A stretch of 64,000 bases of DNA from Virgibacillus litoralis (GTDB lineage Bacteria > Bacillota > Bacilli > Bacillales > Amphibacillaceae), in assembly GCF_017873675.1 (NCBI RefSeq), contig NZ_JAGGKK010000018.1:1-64000 (forward strand). The letters run 5' to 3'. A program made the position numbers and the translations under genes. The notes beneath the pieces were generated by a model that was not told where the DNA came from, did no database searches, and worked only from the letters and a program-made list of their open reading frames with translations. Positions 35,256 to 43,573 of this stretch are shown in pieces; the stretch's first letter is position 1; every line of letters begins with the position of its first letter.

Positions 35256-35270
35256 AATAAATTTATATAC

Positions 35271-35372
35271 TTATTGTTTGGATTTCTTCACAGCGTTTGT
35301 AATACTAGCTGCTAATCCTCCCCAAATAATTACCATACCAAGGATCATAACGAATATTGCTCCACCACTCAT
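35271..35372 (-). CDS. metS: MetS-family small subunit of an NSS transporter (33 residues)
   Basis: A 33-residue single-helix membrane peptide: SGGAIFVMILGMVIIWGGLA, then a Lys-rich tail. It starts four bases after the stop codon of the large NSS transporter, behind a GGGGAGGGG site. In Corynebacterium the MetPS transporter needs a small MetS subunit for methionine and alanine uptake, and such short companions are common beside Firmicute NSS genes. Very short length and clean positional signals make this a real gene. Confidence 0.85.
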   Translation of the reverse strand: MSGGAIFVMILGMVIIWGGLAASITNAVKKSKQ

Positions 35373-35376
35373 TTAG

Positions 35377-36912
35377 TTACCCCTCCCCAGTTTTCTTTTC
35401 TTCTTCTTCTGCAACTTCTGATGATTTCCATTTTGTTAAAGCTAACAGCACACCAATTACTAATGCACCAGCAGCAACAAACCATCCTCCAAATAGGATA
35501 AACGTATCTGAATAGTTTCCATAGTTACCAGAATCCGTTTCAAATAGCTTCAGCAAGTTCTGCTTAAATAAGCCGTACATTGTATACCCTAGCACTAATG
35601 GTGTAATAACACTTAAACTTAGTGTCCACCACCAGCCAAGCTTAATATCTGAAATTTCATTTGCATGTTCCTTGAAATCTCCAAGTTTACGCAAGAACCA
35701 CGCTATTACTACTACCTCGACAAGACCAACGAATGCTACACCAAACTGGTTAATGAAGTAATCCGCAGCATCCAGGAAGCTTAAACCGCCTTGTGTTGCA
35801 AATAATAGTGAGATTACCGCGGCAGTTCCACCACCGAATAATACTGCTTTTGAACGTGATATATTAAATTTATCCACTAAACCAGCAACATATGTCTCAG
35901 TAATTGACATAAGTGACGATAAGCCGGCTAGCACCAGCGAAGCGAAAAACAAGAATCCAAATAATTCATTTAGTGCAGGGAATTCATTAATGATTGCCGG
36001 GAAAACGACAAATGCTAATCCAACCCCACCAGAAACAACTTCATCTACTGCTACTCCTTGTTGATTCGCCATAAAGCCTAAGACTCCAAATACTCCAATA
36101 CCAGCAAGCAACTCAAAACTGGAGTTTCCGAAACCAACAATGAAAGCATTATTTGTTAAGTCAGTTTTCTTCGGTAAATAACTTGAATACGTAATCATAA
36201 TCGCGAATGCAATAGATAAACTGAAGAATATTTGCCCATAAGCAGCTACCCAAACATCAGGATCTCCAATTTTACTAAAGTCAGGTGCAAAGAATGCCTC
36301 AAGACCATCAATTGCTCCAGGTAAAGTAATTGCACGAATTACAATAATAAGAAAAATAATTACCAATGCTGGTATGAAAATCCGGTTTGCAATTTCAATA
36401 CCCTTTTTAACACCTTTGAACAGGATACCTAGTACGACTGCCCAAACAATGATTAAAGGAATTAGTACTCCTGGAACGAAACTGCCTGTCTGACCAGCGT
36501 CAACAGTTAGGTTCAAATAATCGGCAAATAAGAACGTCTCTGTGTCTGCACCCCAATTCAAGTTAAATGAGAATATTGAATAGGATATTGCCCAGGCAAT
36601 GATAACAGAGTAATAGGTCGATATGACGAAGGCAACTAATACTGCCCACCAACCAATAAATTCTGATCCCTTACTCATTTTCCTATAGGTTAAAGGTGCA
36701 GACCCACGGTATTTGTGACCCATGGTAAATTCCATAATTAAAATTGGAATACCTGCTGTTAATAATGCAATTAGGTATGGAATAAAAAACGCACCACCAC
36801 CACTTTCATACGCTGTTGCTGGGAATCGCCATATATTACCCAGACCAATTGCGGACCCAACAGCAGCAAAGATAAACCCTGCTCTTGTCCCCCATTGAGA
36901 ACGATTTTCCAT
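35377..36912 (-). CDS. metP: Sodium-dependent neurotransmitter-symporter family (NSS/SNF) amino-acid transporter, MetP type
   Basis: A 511-residue Na+-coupled symporter with about 12 helices. The start is SQWGTRAGFIFAAVGSAIGLGNIWRFP, the NSS sodium-site signature, followed by GGGAFFIPYL. I use ATG 36912 (GGGGAGGTCTTGAA upstream); 20 further codons upstream are ignored. A perfect promoter lies about 100 bases further up. The paired 33-residue subunit suggests the MetPS type; substrate (methionine, alanine or other) is inferred only. No riboswitch is seen in its leader, unlike metNIQ. Confidence 0.88.
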   Translation of the reverse strand: MENRSQWGTRAGFIFAAVGSAIGLGNIWRFPATAYESGGGAFFIPYLIALLTAGIPILIMEFTMGHKYRGSAPLTYRKMSKGSEFIGWWAVLVAFVISTYYSVIIAWAISYSIFSFNLNWGADTETFLFADYLNLTVDAGQTGSFVPGVLIPLIIVWAVVLGILFKGVKKGIEIANRIFIPALVIIFLIIVIRAITLPGAIDGLEAFFAPDFSKIGDPDVWVAAYGQIFFSLSIAFAIMITYSSYLPKKTDLTNNAFIVGFGNSSFELLAGIGVFGVLGFMANQQGVAVDEVVSGGVGLAFVVFPAIINEFPALNELFGFLFFASLVLAGLSSLMSITETYVAGLVDKFNISRSKAVLFGGGTAAVISLLFATQGGLSFLDAADYFINQFGVAFVGLVEVVVIAWFLRKLGDFKEHANEISDIKLGWWWTLSLSVITPLVLGYTMYGLFKQNLLKLFETDSGNYGNYSDTFILFGGWFVAAGALVIGVLLALTKWKSSEVAEEEEKKTGEG

Positions 36913-37015
36913 TTCAAGACCTCCCCTTTTTCTTTCCTTATTACATCCTAAGTATATGTATTGAAGTAACAAGGAATGTTTACAATCTTTATTTTATTCT
37001 GATATTGATGTTTGT

Positions 37016-37044
37016 ATTATAACGGTACTTTTTGACTATGTCAA
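37016..37044 (-). promoter_or_regulatory. Consensus sigma-A promoter of the NSS transporter operon
   Basis: TTGACA at 37039-37044 (minus strand), a 17-base spacer and TATAAT at 37016-37021; an ideal match. Confidence 0.85.
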
Positions 37045-37092
37045 AGTAATAATCAAATTTTCTGTATTCACTTTATTTTCGTTAAAAGAATT

Positions 37093-37156
37093 TATCCATT
37101 AATATACAGAATGAGGTCATCATGAAGTATATTTATACAAATCATGATGACCTTTT
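37093..37156. terminator. Hairpin downstream of the NhaC-family gene, T-run on the plus strand
   Basis: AGGTCATCATGA / TCATGATGACCT stem. The T-run follows on the plus strand and the A-run precedes it on the minus strand, so it is placed like a transcript end for the nhaC-type gene but oriented better for plus-strand transcripts. Confidence 0.5.
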
Positions 37157-37169
37157 TTACCTTGATCTT

Positions 37170-38717
37170 CTATTTTCTATTGTTGATATACTGGATTACT
37201 AATCCAATCAATACCACTACAATTATTGCTGCTAACAGAGCAAGAATTATCTGGTTGGTTACACCAATTATCAAGTAACCTACCCCTGATGCAAATGCTG
37301 CGATAAGCGCATATGGAAGCTGTGTTAAAACGTGATCAATATGATTACTACCCGCACCAGTGGAAGATAATATGGTCGTATCTGATATTGGCGTACAGTG
37401 ATCACCAAAGACTGCCCCTGCCAATACAGCCGATAATGCTGGGAGCAACATGGAAACGTCTGTTATAACTGCCACTTCCGCTGCAATTGGCAGCATAATC
37501 CCAAATGTGCCCCACGATGTACCTGTTGCTAATGCCATCAGGCCTGCAATAATAAAGAACAACAGTGGTAAAAAGGCTGAACTTATTGAAGCATCACTAA
37601 CAATCTGTGCTAGATATTGACCTGTTTCAAGTGTCCCAATTACAGAACCAATCATCCAGGCAAGCAGCAAGATATAAATTGCAGGAAGCATTGTTTTGAT
37701 ACCCTCGAACAGGATTTTCCCCCAATTAGCTCTTGGTTGTCTTTGCTGGAGATGGAATACTAATGCAGTTAATACTGACGCAACTCCTCCAACAAATAAT
37801 GAAAGGTTAACATTCGTATTTGCAAAGGTTGATAAAATCGTAACCTCAGCTTCACTTGCATTCATACCTGTTAAAACCATTGCCGTAACAGTAGCAACGA
37901 TTAAAACACCAATAGGAACTAATAAGTGGTAAATTCTTCCCAGTTCATGTGGTTCAAAAGCATCACCAAGATCTCCCGGAACATTATTTTCACCCGGTTT
38001 AAGCAACTTCCCTTCCGTCTTAGCCCGGTCTTCATGTATACGCATTGCCCCAATATCGATCTTAAGAAATGCAACCAAAAATACCAGAAGTACAGCTGAA
38101 AGTGCATAAAAGTTAAGTGGGATCATGGTAATAAACGCTTCAAGTGGTTGAATATTAGTTATTTCATTAGTTGCAAAAAGCCCGCCGATAATACCAATAA
38201 TATAAGCACCCCAGCTTGATATAGGTGAAATAACAGTCACGGGTGCAGAGGTCGAATCAATAAAGTATGCAAGCTTTGCCCGTGAGATTTTATGCCTGTC
38301 TGTTAATGGTCTTGCAATTTGCCCGACAGCCAGACTATTGAAGTAATCATCTATAAAAATAATTAGCCCCATAATTGCTGTCATTACTTGAGCACCTTTA
38401 CGTGTCCTAACCCTATTAATCATCCAGTCTCCAAAGGCTCTGCTTCCTCCTGACGCTGTCAAAAATGCTGTCAGCATCCCAAGAAGTAATAAAAAGCTTA
38501 ACAAATAAATATTACCAATGTTAATTGAACCATCCGAAATAAAAATATTATAAAAAATTATACCTATTTCCTGAATTGATTCAACTACTGCAAAATCATG
38601 AATAAATAAGGCTCCAACAATTATCCCCGCCCCTAAAGACAGCAATACTTTCCTCGTTAGTAAAACAAGTACTAACATAATAATTGCTGGGATTATTGAA
38701 AAAATTGTTCCTTCCAT
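37170..38717 (-). CDS. NhaC family Na+/H+ antiporter-like transporter, probable lysine transporter
   Basis: A 515-residue membrane protein with 11-12 helices. The NhaC signature GDHCTPISDTTILSSTGAG is present near residue 440, with FIDDYFNSLAVGQIARPLTDR near 125. It has GGAGGAAGTAAC before the ATG. A complete lysine riboswitch on the same strand lies about 700 bases upstream. NhaC-superfamily proteins under L-boxes have been proposed as lysine transporters (LysW) in comparative work I recall, so lysine uptake is a better guess than bulk Na+/H+ exchange. Between the switch and the gene lie two copies of a repeat element (38929-39218). Confidence 0.85.
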   Translation of the reverse strand: MEGTIFSIIPAIIMLVLVLLTRKVLLSLGAGIIVGALFIHDFAVVESIQEIGIIFYNIFISDGSINIGNIYLLSFLLLLGMLTAFLTASGGSRAFGDWMINRVRTRKGAQVMTAIMGLIIFIDDYFNSLAVGQIARPLTDRHKISRAKLAYFIDSTSAPVTVISPISSWGAYIIGIIGGLFATNEITNIQPLEAFITMIPLNFYALSAVLLVFLVAFLKIDIGAMRIHEDRAKTEGKLLKPGENNVPGDLGDAFEPHELGRIYHLLVPIGVLIVATVTAMVLTGMNASEAEVTILSTFANTNVNLSLFVGGVASVLTALVFHLQQRQPRANWGKILFEGIKTMLPAIYILLLAWMIGSVIGTLETGQYLAQIVSDASISSAFLPLLFFIIAGLMALATGTSWGTFGIMLPIAAEVAVITDVSMLLPALSAVLAGAVFGDHCTPISDTTILSSTGAGSNHIDHVLTQLPYALIAAFASGVGYLIIGVTNQIILALLAAIIVVVLIGLVIQYINNRK

Positions 38718-38928
38718 GTTACTTCCTCCATTTCTTTGATGAAGTGCATGATGACAAAGATTCGATGTGAGTATATTAGCTTATCACCAGAAATTACTAG
38801 TGAAAGCCCTCGTTATACTGTTATATCTTCTTAAAGCAAGGCTATTTTCATAAGATTTGTTGCTTTGTTATCTTCGCAATCGATATATACTGCGAAGTAC
38901 TTTTTGAAAAGTTTGAGTGCTATGATGC

Positions 38929-39047
38929 CGCTCCGGAAATACACTTCGCTTTCCGTGGGCGGCTGATGAGCCTCCTTGCTCCTACGTCACTGCGTAGTCT
39001 CATCTAGGCCTCAGCTCCCACAGGAGTCTCCGTGTATTTCCTACGCT
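38929..39047 (+). repeat. GC-rich Bacillaceae intergenic repeat, copy 1
   Basis: Terminal inverted repeats GGAAATACAC / GTGTATTTCC bound a GC-rich body containing CGCTTTCCGTGGGCGGC, GAGCCTCC and CCCACAGGAGTCTC. It is a near reverse complement of copy 2. The motif set is common between genes in many Bacillaceae genomes and resembles a MITE; no transposase is present. Confidence 0.8.
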
Positions 39048-39100
39048 GGGTATTGCTCACTAGAACTTAAAAAAACAAGATTTTATACCACTTAACTAGC

Positions 39101-39218
39101 AGTTGGAATATGCGAGACTCCTGTGGGACAGCGATCCTAAGAGACCCCACAGGGAGCGTTCTTTGCGAGCGAGGAGGCTCGTGGTGAGCCCACGGAAAGC
39201 GAGTATATTCCAACTGCG
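39101..39218 (-). repeat. GC-rich Bacillaceae intergenic repeat, copy 2 (inverted)
   Basis: Terminal inverted repeats GCAGTTGGAATAT / ATATTCCAACTGC (13 bases) enclose GAGACTCCTGTGGGACAGC, GAGGAGGCTC and CCCACGGAAAGCGAG. These match copy 1 in reverse orientation with about 50 bases between copies. The outer TIR sequence differs from that of copy 1, so each copy shows internal pairing preserved with different bases. Confidence 0.8.
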
Positions 39219-39353
39219 TGGTTAGAGAACTACACTAAAAATACGAATTGGTTACCTTCAGTCTACTTCGCATTTTATATCAGCTACGTAATGATTTCAT
39301 TTGCTTTGATAAAACAACAATCTTTTAGAAAACAGCCTAAAGAAAAAAAGACG

Positions 39354-39388
39354 CAAAAAAGCAATGATAGAAAATAACCTACCATTGC
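39354..39388 (-). terminator. Intrinsic terminator of the lysine riboswitch expression platform
   Basis: GCAATGGTAG / CTATCATTGC stem at 39379-39388 and 39361-39370, then TTTTTTGCG on the minus strand, 25 bases beyond the aptamer. Confidence 0.85.
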
Positions 39389-39411
39389 ATTTACAGTATA
39401 CGTTATCCTCC

Positions 39412-39600
39412 ATTTCGATCAGTAGTTCTCCATGCACTAAGTATTAGCATGGCAGTATATTTTTTATTCAAAAACATACCAGCAATAATGACTTGACTAT
39501 CATTACGCTTCGGCAAAAAACCCTTTCATCAATTGTCATTGATGTCAATCTCTAACTGACTACTTATGTTTTTTGCACCTCTACCTCACCGATCTGATAA
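39412..39600 (-). promoter_or_regulatory. Lysine riboswitch (L-box) aptamer
   Basis: Read on the minus strand, the L-box landmarks appear in order: GAGGTAGAGGTGCA, AGTAGTCAG, GATGAAAGGG, GCCGAAG, TATTGCTGG, and GCATGGAGAACTACTGATC closing P1. Spacing and sequence fit the lysine riboswitch. It precedes a terminator, as in transcription-attenuating members: lysine binding favours termination. The nearest downstream gene is the NhaC-family transporter at 38717. Confidence 0.93.
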
Positions 39601-39628
39601 GGTTAGCCATATTAAAATTTCTTAATAT

Positions 39629-39657
39629 ATTATAGCAAATTATTCATCTTCCAGCAA
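39629..39657 (-). promoter_or_regulatory. Promoter of the lysine riboswitch transcript
   Basis: TATAAT at 39629-39634 with 17 bases to TTGCTG at 39652-39657 (minus strand). The -35 box lies in the last codons of yunB, so the riboswitch transcript starts almost at the end of that gene. Confidence 0.6.
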
Positions 39658-40431
39658 TGAGTCCTTATCAATGGAAATTGATGGATCTCCATCACCACTA
39701 CCACTGAAAAATTCTGGCACATCACCCATAACAACTCTTGAATCAATATAAATTTTTGTTGAAACTCTTGTAAGATCTGTTGTGAATGGGATAACTATTT
39801 GTACATCAGCCTCTACAATAATATAAATTGTTACTAATGCACCATTAATTCCAAGATCCTTTATATCACGGACAACATCCGTTTGTACATTACCAACAAG
39901 TTCCAGGTTAACAGGTATTTTCGGGCCCAAATTAGCAAGTACAGAATTACCAGTTGCCTGGCCAAGGGGTATTTCAACTACGGTCGGATCTTTTTTTGGA
40001 AGGTTTTCTGCACCACCGTCATACTCGATAGGGTCATTCAATGATTCCTCGTATCTTGGCTGCCTTCCTTCATTCATACTAATAAAGAATTCTTCAACAC
40101 GATCTGTTGACACCCTATTAATTTCACTTACTACCGCTGAATTCCAGCCATATGTAGTTATATTCCCTTCATTATCCTCAGTCATTGAAATAAGTTCTTC
40201 AAAATTATAGTTTTCTGCAAACCGTACAGCAGTATTTATTGCACGGGTAGCGAATTCGGTTGTTTTTACCTCGGCTATATCCATCAAAGTTGGTTTAATC
40301 CCTTTATCTATTATCCATATACTAATTGATGTCATAAAGACAAATAATATCAAAGTAATTACAAAAATATTTTTCACGGGAGGTGGTGTCCGTGGATTCT
40401 TTTTTCTCCTGATGATAGGCTGCCTCAACAT
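39640..40431 (-). CDS. yunB: Sporulation protein YunB
   Basis: A 263-residue protein with one N-terminal membrane helix (VKNIFVITLILFVFMTSISIWII) and an extracellular or intermembrane domain: TLMDIAEVKTTEFATRAINTAV, ANLGPKIPVNLELVGNVQTDV, LGINGALVTIYIIVEADVQIVIPF. This matches YunB, a sigma-E-dependent protein needed for full sporulation in B. subtilis. I start at ATG 40431 after AAGGGGGTTTTT; a start seven codons earlier would put the binding site in the coding sequence. The C-terminal tail is acidic. Confidence 0.88.
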   Translation of the reverse strand: MLRQPIIRRKKNPRTPPPVKNIFVITLILFVFMTSISIWIIDKGIKPTLMDIAEVKTTEFATRAINTAVRFAENYNFEELISMTEDNEGNITTYGWNSAVVSEINRVSTDRVEEFFISMNEGRQPRYEESLNDPIEYDGGAENLPKKDPTVVEIPLGQATGNSVLANLGPKIPVNLELVGNVQTDVVRDIKDLGINGALVTIYIIVEADVQIVIPFTTDLTRVSTKIYIDSRVVMGDVPEFFSGSGDGDPSISIDKDSLLEDE

Positions 40432-40493
40432 AAAAACCCCCTTATAAAACAACTTATGCTTGTTTAAAGGAGGTTAGAATTCAATATTTTTTA

Positions 40494-41579
40494 TTATAAT
40501 TCCACGTTGCACGACGTAATTGTTACATTAAGTATTGTCGCTAAATCAATTTCATATGGTTCAACTTCCATGCCATTTTCCTTAAAGACTCGAATGATTG
40601 GGCGATCACATAGATAATTATTCTGCTGCGAAACAATACCATTTCTGCCATCACTTAGCTTAACAGTTAGTCCATTCGGATATACAGCAACGCTCTTCTT
40701 AAATGCCTCAACCATCTCTTTATCAAATAGCTTTATTGCACCAGCATATAAAACTTCTAAGCCCTCATGTGGCAGTTTTGCATCCCGATATACCCGATTA
40801 CTTGTAACAGCATCGAAAACGTCAGCGACACCGATAAGTTTCGCATACTTATGCAATTGGTCTCCCTTAATACCTCGCGGATAGCCTGACCCATCCAAAC
40901 GTTCATGATGTTGGTATGCGCAATGGGCTACTAATAATGGTAGATCAAGCTGCTTTCTTAAAAAGTTGTACCCGAGCTGTGTATGACTTTTTATAATTTC
41001 AAATTCATCACTATCGAGCTTGTCAGGTTTTTGCAATATATCCTGATCGATAAACACTTTACCAACATCATGCAGCATTGCGCCAGTACCAATTTCGGAT
41101 AACTCTTTTTTAGAAAGACCTAATTCGATCCCTATTGCAATCGAGTAAATAGTTACATTAATAGAATGCTGAAAAATATAATCATCTGTCACAAAGATAT
41201 CAGCAAGCAGTGATACGGTATCTGAATTGTTTTGTATCTCTTCCATAATCTGCTCAATAATATCTGTCAGTTTTTTTCCTTGTTTATTCAATATATGTGA
41301 GTTATTCATATATCCATCCTGTCTCATTTCAGAAAAAGTTTCTTTTATAGTATTGGATGCCTCCATCCGCAATTTTTCTGAAATTGGAGATTCAATATGA
41401 ATATCATCTGTTAATTCATCTTTTATGTAAACATATGTTATACCTAATTTAAGAAGTCGCCTGATAACTCTCTCTGTTAAGTCTAGATCTTTTTGTATCA
41501 ACACCTGACCACTATCATTATATATAGTTTGTGCAAGAGTGGTGCCAGGTTGAATAGATTTCGTGCTTACAAGTCTCAT
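40494..41579 (-). CDS. HD-GYP domain-containing cyclic-dinucleotide phosphodiesterase-like protein
   Basis: A 361-residue protein. The HD-GYP domain in residues 130-300 has GAMLHDVGK (His170-Asp171) and HHERLDGSGYPRG (HHExxDGxGYP), so the metal ligands are complete and an active c-di-GMP phosphodiesterase is expected. The N-terminal 60 residues (SIQPGTTLAQTIYNDSGQVLIQKD) form the small domain usual in these proteins, and no receiver domain is present. ATG 41579 follows AGGGAGATCATT; ten in-frame codons upstream are ignored. It is flanked by yunB and yunC. Confidence 0.9.
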   Translation of the reverse strand: MRLVSTKSIQPGTTLAQTIYNDSGQVLIQKDLDLTERVIRRLLKLGITYVYIKDELTDDIHIESPISEKLRMEASNTIKETFSEMRQDGYMNNSHILNKQGKKLTDIIEQIMEEIQNNSDTVSLLADIFVTDDYIFQHSINVTIYSIAIGIELGLSKKELSEIGTGAMLHDVGKVFIDQDILQKPDKLDSDEFEIIKSHTQLGYNFLRKQLDLPLLVAHCAYQHHERLDGSGYPRGIKGDQLHKYAKLIGVADVFDAVTSNRVYRDAKLPHEGLEVLYAGAIKLFDKEMVEAFKKSVAVYPNGLTVKLSDGRNGIVSQQNNYLCDRPIIRVFKENGMEVEPYEIDLATILNVTITSCNVEL

Positions 41580-41678
41580 AATGATCTCCCTACTCATCTT
41601 GTCCAACATTTTTCGTTAAGATTCGACAAACGTCCATTAAAATAATACCAAAAAGTGTCTAAAAATGCTATAAAAAGG

Positions 41679-41773
41679 TTAGAAAACTTGGCATTTCCCA
41701 TGCCCTTTGGCAAATGTCTTAGTTGCACTTATGCAGTAAGAAATGAAGTATTCTTACTAAAACTGCTGAAAAT
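41679..41773 (+). repeat. Dispersed palindromic repeat, copy B
   Basis: Starts GGTTAGAAAACTTGGCATT and contains TTAGTTGCACTTATGCAGTAAGAAA, then TTCTTACTAAAACTGC. Both hairpins are recognisable but carry more mismatches than in copies C and D. Confidence 0.75.
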
Positions 41774-41803
41774 AAAATGCCTTCCGCTTTGGAAGACATG
41801 GCG

Positions 41804-42106
41804 TTATGATATTTTGTCTAGCGCTTCTTTCCCTATCATTCCTGATTCCCATCCGTATACTTTTGAGGCATCGGTAATCTTTTCCAGTGGCGCATTCAAT
41901 AATTCGTCAATGGTTTTGACACCTACTGCACGCCCCGCTATTATTTTTCTGTCCGCCAGCACATTGTTCAATAAATCCACATCCAATGCACCGCACATAA
42001 TGTAACCTACCTCATTAGAGATCATTAATAAGTTTGTTTTAGGTAGTTCTACCTTAATCGCTGTAAAAAACATACCGTTCACTTCCAAAGGATTTACAGT
42101 AATCAT
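41804..42106 (-). CDS. yunC: YunC family protein (DUF1805)
   Basis: A 100-residue soluble protein: MITVNPLEVNGMFFTAIKVELPKTN, the glycine-rich loop SNEVGYIMCGALDVDLLN, and RKIIAGRAVGVKTIDELL. This is DUF1805/YunC; a structure of unknown function is known for the family. It precedes no obvious partner, but yunD and yunE are upstream on the same strand. Confidence 0.88.
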   Translation of the reverse strand: MITVNPLEVNGMFFTAIKVELPKTNLLMISNEVGYIMCGALDVDLLNNVLADRKIIAGRAVGVKTIDELLNAPLEKITDASKVYGWESGMIGKEALDKIS

Positions 42107-42166
42107 TTAACGTTTATTCCTCCCTCATAATGTACACAATATCTTATGCACTGGGGAGGTTCTTTG

Positions 42167-43561
42167 TCACACAAAATCATTACGCAGCGTCTGTGCTAAT
42201 AAATCACGAAGAAATTCAGGTAAAAAATATTTCTTTGTTTCCGATTTGGCTACTTCCGGCAGCAAACGTCCAAACGTAAACGTATCTGCTGTTGCAACTG
42301 TATAGGATTTATTTTGATCTAGGGCTTCACCATTCCAGGTAACCTGTTCTACGTATTCATGTCCATCTTCCCGATAAAATGTATCTACTTTCAAACCAGA
42401 ATAGATCATTCTTCCAATTACCTCACCCCGGAAACCGAATCCTTTCAATTTAAGCTCCGTTAATTCTTTTGTAAAGGAAGCCCGAACTACCTCAAGCAAT
42501 TCATCTCCCTTTAATTCTACAACACACGGATTTATCGGATGCGGGCATATCCGGTGAATATCCTTGTAGGTAATTTTACCAGCTGGTAATTGGTCTAGCA
42601 GCACACCTGCATTTAGCATCGCAACATCTGCATTAGTCCATTCGCGTAATGTATCTGTAAGTTTTTGCATAACATCAGTATGTCTGAACCACTTTATTTC
42701 AACCGAGTTGTCAAGATGAACCACTGTTTCTCCAAGGATTTTATCAGCTTCCTCCGTCAGTTCAATTAAGGTCTGTTCAGTGTGAAGATCCTTCGCCATA
42801 TGGGTTATATCTTTTGTATATGCTTCCTTTTTCACCAGTTTTTGAAGTGAATGATCCCATGTTAAGATAACTTCACCAACAAATGCACAGTGTTTACCAG
42901 CAGCAGTTATGATTGTATTGTTGATCATTTCTCCAGTACGCAGTAAATGATGTGTATGACCGCCAATAATAATATCAATATCATCGAACCTGCGTGCAAT
43001 TTCCCGATCTTCCGTAATGCCAAGATGAGATAACAAAATGATGACATCAGTAGATTCTTTTAATTTTGTTATATGCTCTTCCAATGCTTGAAGTGGTATA
43101 GATATATGCCAATCAAGCAGCTCATAAAATGCATTAAATGGAGCAGTCAATCCAATAACACCAATCCGAACACCATTAACTGACATAATTTCTACAGTTG
43201 GCTGCAGCCAATATGGTTCAGTGCCAGTAAGACTTTGCATGTTTGCACAAACTAACTGAAAATTAGCATCATCATATAAATGGTGCAAATCATCATGGGC
43301 CAAAGTTATCCCTTCGTTATTGCCAATTGTAGCCAGGTCATAACCTACATCGTTCATTAAGCTCACATTTGCCTTCCCCATAAAGGCTTCTGCAATCGGA
43401 TTTACACGATCGACATGATCTCCTATATCGATTAACCAGCATGAATTTCCTTCACCTGTTTTCCGTTCCTTTTCTTCTTTCAAATATCCGGCAACACGGG
43501 ACCAATTTTCAAAGTAACTATGTAAATCGTTTGTATAATAAAAATAAAGTTTCTCCTGCAT
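42167..43561 (-). CDS. yunD: Bifunctional metallophosphatase/5'-nucleotidase-like protein (YunD)
   Basis: A 464-residue protein with an N-terminal calcineurin-like metallophosphatase domain (FYYTNDLHSYF, WLIDIGDHVDR, TIGNNEG, ILLSHLGITED, DIIIGGHTHHLL) and a C-terminal 5'-nucleotidase domain (ADVAMLNAGVLLDQLPAGKITYKDI). No signal peptide is seen, unlike the exported UshA/YfkN group, so it is probably cytoplasmic. It likely acts on nucleotide monophosphates or cyclic nucleotides. AAGGAGTATATAAC precedes the ATG. yunE is 12 bases upstream; the two are coupled. Confidence 0.9.
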   Translation of the reverse strand: MQEKLYFYYTNDLHSYFENWSRVAGYLKEEKERKTGEGNSCWLIDIGDHVDRVNPIAEAFMGKANVSLMNDVGYDLATIGNNEGITLAHDDLHHLYDDANFQLVCANMQSLTGTEPYWLQPTVEIMSVNGVRIGVIGLTAPFNAFYELLDWHISIPLQALEEHITKLKESTDVIILLSHLGITEDREIARRFDDIDIIIGGHTHHLLRTGEMINNTIITAAGKHCAFVGEVILTWDHSLQKLVKKEAYTKDITHMAKDLHTEQTLIELTEEADKILGETVVHLDNSVEIKWFRHTDVMQKLTDTLREWTNADVAMLNAGVLLDQLPAGKITYKDIHRICPHPINPCVVELKGDELLEVVRASFTKELTELKLKGFGFRGEVIGRMIYSGLKVDTFYREDGHEYVEQVTWNGEALDQNKSYTVATADTFTFGRLLPEVAKSETKKYFLPEFLRDLLAQTLRNDFV

Positions 43562-43573
43562 GTTATATACTCC

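Larger units (their letters stand above)
38718..39639. other. Long leader region of the NhaC-family gene
   Basis: About 920 bases without a coding gene. From the distal end it holds a promoter (39629-39657), the lysine riboswitch aptamer (39412-39600), its terminator (39354-39388), then about 130 bases of ordinary AT-rich DNA, an inverted pair of GC-rich repeat elements (39101-39218 and 38929-39047), and about 190 bases that show nothing recognisable before the ribosome binding site. Confidence 0.8.

Noticed and set aside
36913-37015. S-box or other riboswitch ahead of the NSS transporter
   Set aside because: The leader after the promoter is only about 100 bases and has no S-box blocks or terminator.
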